A stretch of 10,708 bases of DNA from the NCBI GenBank assembly GCA_027026295.1, contig JALVOR010000279.1, positions 1-10,708 on the forward strand. The letters run 5' to 3'. Source of the stretch: Anaerolineales bacterium (GTDB lineage Bacteria > Chloroflexota > Anaerolineae > Anaerolineales > DRMV01). Below, in pieces: positions 6,895 to 10,708 of the stretch (its first letter is position 1; every line of letters starts with the position of its first letter). The position numbers and the translations under genes are program-made. The notes under the pieces are model-generated. The model ran no database searches and was not told the origin of the DNA. It worked only from the letters and a program-made list of their open reading frames with translations.

Positions 6895-7419
6895 ATGGTC
6901 AAAGCCATTTTCCCTGGCAGTTTCGATCCTATCCACTATGGGCACATTGACATTGCCTTGCGGGCAGCCCAATTGTTCAATGAAGTGATCGTTGCCGTTT
7001 ACGATCGCCCGCTGAAAAACCTCATCTTTTCGCCAGAAGAGCGCATAGCACTGGTGGAGAAGTCTTTCGAGGGACATCCCTCCATCAAAGTGATGGGTTA
7101 CAGCGGTTTGACGGTGGATTTCTGCCATCGTGTTGGCGCTCAGGTGGTGGTGCGCGGCTTGCGGGTGTTTTCCGATTTCGAAAGCGAGTTCCGCATGGCG
7201 CTGGCAAACCACCGCCTTGCCCCGGATGTGGAGATGGTGATGCTTATCACCAATGAGGAGCACACTTTCCTTTCTTCGACCACGGTGCGGGAAATCGCTT
7301 CGTTAGGCGGCGATGTCACCACCATGGTGCCGCCGCATGTGAACGAGGCGCTGAAAGCCCGTTTTGCCCAGATGAGCGAGACCCAGCAAATGAACCACAT
7401 GAAATCGTTGCGTGACTGA
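6895..7419 (+). CDS. coaD: Phosphopantetheine adenylyltransferase (CoaD)
   Basis: A 174-residue nucleotidyltransferase catalysing the fourth step of coenzyme A synthesis: 4'-phosphopantetheine plus ATP gives dephospho-CoA and diphosphate. The N-terminal FPGSFDPIHYGHID carries the HxGH-type ATP motif (His14-Tyr-Gly-His17). RGLRVFSDFESEF (about 90-102) and the later FLSSTTVRE are typical of CoaD, the latter matching the ISS.x.VRE phosphate-binding region. The length is slightly above the usual 160 or so because of a polar C-terminal tail after PPHV. The ATG follows the recG TAA with no gap, and AAGGAG (6878-6883) inside the recG end serves as ribosome binding site. The two genes are therefore co-transcribed, although their functions are unrelated. 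Confidence 0.97.
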   Translation: MVKAIFPGSFDPIHYGHIDIALRAAQLFNEVIVAVYDRPLKNLIFSPEERIALVEKSFEGHPSIKVMGYSGLTVDFCHRVGAQVVVRGLRVFSDFESEFRMALANHRLAPDVEMVMLITNEEHTFLSSTTVREIASLGGDVTTMVPPHVNEALKARFAQMSETQQMNHMKSLRD

Positions 7420-7424
7420 CCCGC

Positions 7425-7451
7425 TTGACGAAAATTGCAAGCGCGTGTAAT
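7425..7451 (+). promoter_or_regulatory. Candidate promoter for the coiled-coil gene, upstream of repeat copy C
   Basis: TTGACG (7425-7430) is followed after 15 bp by TGTAAT (7446-7451), five of six matches to TATAAT. It lies just after the coaD stop and 18 bases before the repeat element. If real, the element is transcribed as a leader of more than 250 bases in front of the gene at 7751. The 15-bp spacer is short, so confidence is limited. Confidence 0.4.
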
Positions 7452-7468
7452 CTAAAGGCAGCCGTGTT

Positions 7469-7705
7469 TGTTCAGCCTCAGTAAGGGAAACCGCAGATTG
7501 CGCAGATGACGCAGACCGAAAAACACAGAAGACACAGAGAGGGAACAGAAAGCACAGAAGTTCACTTTGGATTGAGCGTCAAGTAGGGCACGTTCCGCCC
7601 TGTCGGGTGTTCTTGGCGTCGTCTTGGTAGCCTTGGTGCCCGAAAATCTGTGCCCATCCGTGATTGTCCGTGTTCATCCGTGGGCCATTTTCCCAAGGCT
7701 GAACA
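7469..7705. repeat. Intergenic repeat element, copy C, MITE-like, with terminal inverted repeats
   Basis: This 237-bp non-coding element makes up most of the 331-base gap between coaD and the coiled-coil gene. It starts with TGTTCAGCCT (7469-7478) and ends with its exact reverse complement AGGCTGAACA (7696-7705). A 3-bp GTT flanks both ends (7466-7468 and 7706-7708), a possible but weak target duplication. The left arm carries CGCAG at 7492, 7501 and 7510 (9-bp step), then CACAG-type motifs. The right arm carries TCTGTG or TCCGTG at 7647, 7657, 7667 and 7677 (exact 10-bp step). A short central hairpin (AGGGC with GCCCT) corresponds to the stronger one in copy A. The whole element aligns in reverse orientation with 1156-1360. 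No open frame of note lies inside, so any movement would need an enzyme encoded elsewhere. Confidence 0.75.
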
Positions 7706-7750
7706 GTTACAAGCCACCTTACCCCCGCATCACTCCTGGGGAGCGAAACC

Positions 7751-8251
7751 ATGGATATTCTGGAACTTGTCGATCGCCTGGAAGAACTGTTCAACGAAAG
7801 CCGTGCTATTCCCTTCACCCACAACGTGATCGTGGATGAAGACCGGATGTTGGATATCATTGACCAAATGCGGGTCACCATTCCCGAAGAGGTGCGCAAG
7901 GCGCGGCAGGTGCTCAACCAGCGGGAGCGGGTGCTGGCGCAGGCGAAAGAGGAAGCCCGCCGCACCATTCAGTTGGCGCAGCAGAAGAAGGAGGAAATTC
8001 TCCAGCGCGACCCCATTGTGCAGGAAGCCCAGATCAAGGCGCAGGAGATCATCCGGCAGGCCGAGGCGGATGCCGAGGCCATTCGGCAGGAAGCCGATAT
8101 GTACGCGCTGGAAAAACTGCAGCAGTTGGAGATGGAACTGGCGCGCATGATTGGCGAAGTGCAGAACGGTATTCATGCCCTGCAACAGGCGCACGCCGAG
8201 GCCATGATGGACGAAGGAGAAGATTACAGCGAAGAGCCGCCGCAGGTTTGA
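7751..8251 (+). CDS. Conserved coiled-coil protein of the coaD neighbourhood (ATP synthase b-subunit/DivIVA-like)
   Basis: A 166-residue soluble protein. A short folded N-terminus, MDILELVDRLEELFNES followed by IPFTHNVIVDEDRMLDIIDQMR (to about residue 41), precedes a long charged coiled coil (about 45-150) rich in Glu, Arg, Gln and Ala. An acidic tail ends the protein. There is no signal peptide or membrane segment and no nucleotide-binding motif. From memory, Firmicutes encode a similar protein near coaD, often labelled 'ATPase' or V-type subunit H-like only because of coiled-coil similarity. The function is not known; a scaffold or division/envelope role is possible. The ATG has GGGGAG (7738-7743) seven bases upstream. 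The stop codon lies inside the -35 region of the tRNA-Arg promoter. Confidence 0.8.
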   Translation: MDILELVDRLEELFNESRAIPFTHNVIVDEDRMLDIIDQMRVTIPEEVRKARQVLNQRERVLAQAKEEARRTIQLAQQKKEEILQRDPIVQEAQIKAQEIIRQAEADAEAIRQEADMYALEKLQQLEMELARMIGEVQNGIHALQQAHAEAMMDEGEDYSEEPPQV

Positions 8252-8275
8252 CGGTGCAGCGCCTCGTGGTATAAT
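8248..8275 (+). promoter_or_regulatory. Sigma70-type promoter of tRNA-Arg
   Basis: TTGACG (8248-8253), a 16-bp spacer, then TATAAT (8270-8275), which is also preceded by TG in extended -10 form (8267-8269). The tRNA begins 11 bases downstream. The -35 element contains the stop codon (8249-8251) of the coiled-coil gene. Confidence 0.88.
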
Positions 8276-8286
8276 TTGCGCCGCTC

Positions 8287-8358
8287 GCCCCCATAGCTCA
8301 GTGGATAGAGCGTCGGCCTCCGGAGCCGAAGACCCGTGTTCGAGTCACGGTGGGGGCA
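8287..8358 (+). tRNA. tRNA-Arg (anticodon CCG)
   Basis: A 72-base cloverleaf. Acceptor GCCCCCA (8287-8293) pairs with TGGGGGC (8351-8357), and the discriminator is A8358. The D stem is GCTC/GAGC. The anticodon stem TCGGC/GCCGA encloses CTCCGGA, with anticodon CCG at 8320-8322. The T arm is CCGTG-TTCGAGT-CACGG. CCA is not encoded. A T-run follows (8363-8368) without an added hairpin. It reads CGG arginine codons. Confidence 0.96.
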
Positions 8359-8394
8359 TAGGTTTTTTAGCCCGAATTGGCGTTTGGTGAAGGG

Positions 8395-8422
8395 TTGACA
8401 AATCAACACTTTGGGGTAAAAT
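8395..8422 (+). promoter_or_regulatory. Sigma70-type promoter of tRNA-Leu
   Basis: A perfect TTGACA (8395-8400), a 16-bp spacer and TAAAAT (8417-8422), with the tRNA starting 11 bases downstream. The architecture matches the tRNA-Arg promoter, so the two tRNAs are separately transcribed. Confidence 0.88.
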
Positions 8423-8433
8423 CTTCCCCGCAA

Positions 8434-8518
8434 GCCGAAGTGGCGGAACTGGCAGACGCGCTGCGTTCAGGGCGCAGTGGGCCTTGCGCCCATGTGGGTT
8501 CGACTCCCACCTTCGGCA
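8434..8518 (+). tRNA. tRNA-Leu (anticodon CAG)
   Basis: An 85-base class II tRNA. Acceptor GCCGAAG (8434-8440) pairs with CTTCGGC (8511-8517), and the discriminator is A8518. Anticodon stem CTGCG/CGCAG encloses TTCAGGG, with anticodon CAG at 8468-8470. A long variable arm contains GGGC...GCCC, as expected for leucine. The T arm is GTGGG-TTCGACT-CCCAC. CCA is not encoded. It reads CUG codons, the commonest leucine codon in neighbouring genes such as recG. Confidence 0.96.
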
Positions 8519-8519
8519 C

Positions 8520-8549
8520 AGCCCACCTTTTGAGGTGGGCTTTTTGTTT
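8520..8549 (+). terminator. Rho-independent terminator of tRNA-Leu
   Basis: AGCCCACCT (8520-8528) pairs perfectly with AGGTGGGCT (8533-8541) around TTTG, followed by TTTTTGTTT. It begins two bases after the mature tRNA end. Confidence 0.92.
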
Positions 8550-8553
8550 GCGG

Positions 8554-8559
8554 TATAAT
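8554..8559 (+). promoter_or_regulatory. -10 element for the LCP gene
   Basis: A perfect TATAAT, 30 bases before the ATG at 8590. The matching -35 position falls inside the tRNA-Leu terminator and fits poorly. The leader of about 24 bases contains AGGTG and GAGGTG, unlike the leaderless arrangement at recG. Confidence 0.55.
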
Positions 8560-8589
8560 GCGGTATCTTGGTTTTTAGGTGTGAGGTGT

Positions 8590-9690
8590 ATGATGAAGAA
8601 GACAATCGTGATTGGCGCTGTTGTTGCTGGCGTCAGTTTGTTTGTAGGCATTGCGGCGGGTGTGTTTTTGATGAATGTGTGGATGCGTCCCATGGCGCCT
8701 TCCTTGCCGACGCTTGTGGCGACGGCCACGCAAGGGGCCGTTGCGACACCTGCCGGGGAGGTGACGGAGGAAGCGACCGCGGAGGCAACGCAAGGCCCTT
8801 CGCAGCCCACAGCAACCGCAACACCGGAACCCACCGCAACACCGGAGCCCATGTGCGGCGGCCCCGTTGGCGGCATGAATGTGTTGGTTGTGGGCACGAA
8901 TCGCGGTTTTTATGATTTGGCCGACGTGATTCGTGTAGTGCATATTGATTTTGTTAGGGGAGAGATCTATGTTGTGCCGCTTCCTCGTGATTTGTTGGTG
9001 AACTTGCCACCAGAGGTTACCAAGTACCCCAGCCCGCAGAAAATCAACGAGGGCTATTTCTTGGGCACGCCTGTGTGGCAGCCGGGTGCAGACAGGAGCG
9101 GCGGCGCGGCCTTGATGGCCCAGACGCTCGCCTATAACTTTGGCATTGCCGTTGACCACTACGTTGTGGTGAGCGGGAAAGGTTTCCGCGACTTGGTAGA
9201 CGCTGTGGGTGGTGTGCAAGTCTATTTACCTCAGCCAGTCAAAGACGAAAATCAGGCCCATGCTGATTTCCCTGCCGGTAATCAGGTGTTGGATGGCTAC
9301 CATGCCTGGTTGCTTGCCCGTGTGCGCAAGAACGTGGGCGATCTTGGGCGCATTGAGCGGCAGACCCTGATCGTGAAATCGCTGCTTGCGCGTGTTACAA
9401 GCCCCGATATGCTGCCCAAACTGCCCGACATGGTACGGTTGTATAAGGGGCTGGTAATGACCGACTTTTCGCCCGAGCAGATGTCGCAGATGATTTGTCT
9501 GTTGCAGAGCCTGGAAAACCCGAAAGACCACTTCCACTTTTACTCGGTGCCCCGCGAACTTCTGGATGAAGAAGGCGAAATCATTTATATCGGCCCAAAT
9601 AAGTCAACGGTGCCTCAGGATGTGCTGAAGTGGGACGAGCGTTACAAACAATGGCTGCATGATGCTCTGGAAGGCAAAGTCAGCCCGTAA
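8590..9690 (+). CDS. LytR-CpsA-Psr (LCP) family cell-envelope glycopolymer ligase
   Basis: A 366-residue membrane-anchored protein. A short cytoplasmic MMKK is followed by one membrane segment (about 5-30), a Pro/Thr/Ala-rich extracellular linker (about 34-87) and the LCP domain (about 96-280). LCP enzymes transfer glycopolymers from undecaprenyl diphosphate carriers to the cell wall or related acceptors. Family marks are Arg133-Asp134 in PLPRDLL, KINEGYF (151-157), DHYVVV, DLVDAVGGVQV (201-211), and the basic cluster Arg244/Arg246 with DLGRIERQ (251-258). The usual RSDT motif reads LADV here (Asp112 kept). About 100 residues follow the domain without a recognised fold. Start at 8590 or 8593 (MMKK); AGGTG (8577-8581) lies eight bases before the first. 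Codons are richer in T (TTG, GTT, TTT) than in recG, at least in the first half. Confidence 0.9.
   Translation: MMKKTIVIGAVVAGVSLFVGIAAGVFLMNVWMRPMAPSLPTLVATATQGAVATPAGEVTEEATAEATQGPSQPTATATPEPTATPEPMCGGPVGGMNVLVVGTNRGFYDLADVIRVVHIDFVRGEIYVVPLPRDLLVNLPPEVTKYPSPQKINEGYFLGTPVWQPGADRSGGAALMAQTLAYNFGIAVDHYVVVSGKGFRDLVDAVGGVQVYLPQPVKDENQAHADFPAGNQVLDGYHAWLLARVRKNVGDLGRIERQTLIVKSLLARVTSPDMLPKLPDMVRLYKGLVMTDFSPEQMSQMICLLQSLENPKDHFHFYSVPRELLDEEGEIIYIGPNKSTVPQDVLKWDERYKQWLHDALEGKVSP
8815..8850 (+). repeat. Two-copy 18-bp tandem repeat in the LCP linker
   Basis: Two 18-bp units (8815-8832 and 8833-8850) differ by one base and encode TATPEP twice. The array keeps the reading frame, so a change in copy number would only alter the length of the extracellular linker. 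Confidence 0.85.
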
Positions 9691-9694
9691 GCGG

Positions 9695-9729
9695 AAACAG
9701 GCTTTGGACTTCCCAAAGCCTGTTTTGTT
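9695..9729 (+). terminator. Terminator-like hairpin between the LCP and FtsB-like genes
   Basis: Bases 9695-9707 pair perfectly with 9713-9725 (13 bp) around ACTTC. The downstream arm ends in TTTTGTT. It sits five bases after the LCP stop and 20 before the next start codon. No new promoter fits in that space, so it probably acts as a partial terminator or 3'-end stabiliser. Confidence 0.8.
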
Positions 9730-9748
9730 CTGAAAGAGAGGTGAGCGT

Positions 9749-10135
9749 ATGTCCCGCTATGCAAAGCGGATTCTGGCGGTTGTGGCTGTGGTGTTGGCCT
9801 TTGTGGCGTTGACTTCTATCGCGCGCCGGATATCCACTGTCCAGCGTTTGGAAGGCGAGTACGCTACGGCAACGGCAGCGTACGCGCGTATAGAAGCCAC
9901 CCGTGCCTATTTGCAAACCCAGGTTGCTCGCGCCACAGAGGGGGTGGATTTCGATGAGCGTGTGCGTGAGCAGTTAGGTATGGCGCGAGAAGGCGACCAA
10001 GTCATTGCTCCTGTGCCGGTGGGAACCCCGCAGCCCCAAGTCCATCAGCAATCTGAGGCTCGGCAGTCGACGCCTACCCCGCCCCCGCCGCCGTGGGAAG
10101 TGTGGTGGCGGCTGTTCTTCGGGCCGTTGGAATGA
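9749..10135 (+). CDS. FtsB/DivIC-like septum formation initiator protein
   Basis: A 128-residue bitopic protein: short basic N-terminus, one membrane segment (about 8-24), a coiled coil (about 28-62), then VDFDERVREQLGMAREGDQVI (65-85). This last segment matches the end of FtsB/DivIC proteins, where a 'Y.E..AREELGLV.PGE..I' pattern follows the coiled coil. Those proteins connect early and late divisome components and help activate septal peptidoglycan synthesis. The C-terminus here is extended by a Pro/Gln/Thr-rich tail with a PPPPP run and ends in WEVWWRLFFGPLE. The ATG is supported by AGGTG (9739-9743) five bases upstream. Pairing with the LCP gene suggests an envelope role. Small coiled-coil membrane proteins are easily misassigned, so the family call is good but not certain. 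Confidence 0.8.
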   Translation: MSRYAKRILAVVAVVLAFVALTSIARRISTVQRLEGEYATATAAYARIEATRAYLQTQVARATEGVDFDERVREQLGMAREGDQVIAPVPVGTPQPQVHQQSEARQSTPTPPPPPWEVWWRLFFGPLE

Positions 10136-10145
10136 GGCTGCTTAG

Positions 10146-10199
10146 GCCCCCAAGAGGCGAAAAGAGAGGCGTTGAGCCTCTCTTTGTTTTGTTGGGGGC
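10146..10199. terminator. Nested, probably bidirectional terminator between convergent genes
   Basis: The inner hairpin AAAGAGAGGC (10161-10170) pairs with GCCTCTCTTT (10176-10185) around GTTGA and is followed on the plus strand by TTTGTTTTGTT. The same hairpin read leftward ends in TTTTCG, so it could also stop transcription from the minus-strand ABC gene. An outer perfect 8-bp stem, GCCCCCAA (10146-10153) with TTGGGGGC (10192-10199), encloses the whole structure. Confidence 0.8.
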
Positions 10200-10272
10200 G
10201 ATTTCGTGGCTGTTTCGTATAGCCAATAAGCGATGGTTGGTGCGGCAGCAGCAGGGGGAGGGTTGATAGCCT

Positions 10273-10708
10273 TCAGGCTACCACCTGCCCATCGCGCAGG
10301 CGGATGACCCGGTCGGCGCGAGCGGCCACTTCATCGTCATGGGTCACCAGCACCACGGTGAGGCCGTATTCTTTGCGCATTTCGGCAATCAGGTTCAGCA
10401 CTTCTTCGCCAGCGCGGCTGTCCAGATTGCCCGTCGGTTCGTCGGCCAAAAGCAGGGTAGGGCGGTTGACCAGCGCCCGCGCCAGGGCCACCCGCTGCTG
10501 CTCGCCGCCGGAAAGTTGCCCCGGCAGGTGATCCAGGCGCTCGCCCAGGCCCACGCGTTCCAGCAGTTGGCGGGCGCGTTCCTCTACATCAAAACCAGCG
10601 CGGCGCTTGTAGGGCAGCAGGGGGAGCATGACGTTTTCCAGCGCGGTCATCTCAGGGATGAGGTAGAACATCTGGAAGACGAAGCCAATGTGCTCCCGGC
10701 GGAAGTCG
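10273..10708 (-). CDS. ABC transporter ATP-binding protein, LolD/MacB-like (5' end outside window)
   Basis: The C-terminal 145 residues or so of an ABC ATPase; the frame is open through the right edge. In protein order it begins in [12 protein letters not shown], which contains the Q-loop. Then come [13 protein letters not shown], the signature [15 protein letters not shown] (LSGGEQQR at 10492-10515), Walker [14 protein letters not shown], and the switch VTHDDE (His codon 10339-10341). It ends in [12 protein letters not shown]. The [10 protein letters not shown] plus DEPTGNLDS combination is typical of the LolD/FtsE/MacB-type group, which works with FtsX/MacB-like permeases in lipoprotein handling, export or cell division. 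The exact partner and substrate are unknown. Walker A and the start lie outside the window. The gene converges with the FtsB-like gene. Confidence 0.9.
   Translation of the reverse strand, partial: DFRREHIGFVFQMFYLIPEMTALENVMLPLLPYKRRAGFDVEERARQLLERVGLGERLDHLPGQLSGGEQQRVALARALVNRPTLLLADEPTGNLDSRAGEEVLNLIAEMRKEYGLTVVLVTHDDEVAARADRVIRLRDGQVVA

Noticed and set aside
6091-7263. 390-residue minus-strand open frame opposite recG and coaD
   Set aside because: It spans two well-supported genes on the other strand and has the His/Gln-rich look of an antisense shadow.
8363-8368. T-run after tRNA-Arg as a rho-independent terminator
   Set aside because: No hairpin other than the tRNA itself precedes it, and the next tRNA has its own promoter, so I leave it as an unproven end signal.
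8377-8589. N-terminal extension of the LCP frame through tRNA-Leu
   Set aside because: The stretch overlaps the tRNA-Leu gene, its promoter and its terminator. The Met-Met-Lys-Lys start at 8590 with a membrane helix and ribosome binding site is the natural start.

Overview
This GC-rich window looks like chromosomal DNA from a Chloroflexota bacterium, most likely of the Anaerolineae. I infer this from the mix of genes rather than from any marker gene. The evidence is a mevalonate-pathway kinase, a long RecG with an N-terminal extension, a coiled-coil gene next to coaD, a LytR-CpsA-Psr protein with a Pro/Thr-rich linker, tRNA genes without an encoded CCA, and degenerate GGATG/CAGAT-type intergenic repeats. 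Most genes are housekeeping or envelope genes.

Layout. Positions 1-66 hold the end of an unidentified gene, possibly NfeD-like, followed by a strong terminator. A zinc-dependent alcohol dehydrogenase-like gene (201-1154, +) converges on a leftward group of three: a UbiA-family prenyl-phosphate transferase (3438-4313), mevalonate kinase (2301-3257) and an EamA-type transporter (1379-2290). A compact divergent promoter region (4314-4362) drives that group leftward and recG-coaD (4363-7419) rightward. A coiled-coil protein gene (7751-8251) follows, then tRNA-Arg(CCG) and tRNA-Leu(CAG), each with its own sigma70-like promoter. Next come an LCP-family envelope protein (8590-9690) and an FtsB/DivIC-like protein (9749-10135). 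An ABC transporter ATPase enters from the right edge on the minus strand (10273 to beyond 10708).

How the genes fit together. The leftward group plausibly links isoprenoid precursor supply (mevalonate kinase) to use of a polyprenyl phosphate (UbiA-family enzyme). RecG and CoaD are translationally adjacent but do unrelated jobs (replication-fork repair and coenzyme A synthesis). LCP and FtsB-like proteins both belong to envelope assembly and division; a terminator-like hairpin between them suggests that FtsB-like expression depends on read-through.

The most distinctive non-coding content is a family of related intergenic elements at about 1156-1360, 3275-3437 and 7469-7705. The last is bounded by a 10-bp terminal inverted repeat, and its arms are built from short motifs repeated at exactly 10-bp (or 9-bp) steps. 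The divergent recG/ubiA region appears to carry two extended -10 promoters so close to the start codons that both mRNAs should be leaderless. I found no CRISPR array, transposase, integrase, toxin-antitoxin or defence cassette, and no convincing undescribed multi-gene system.
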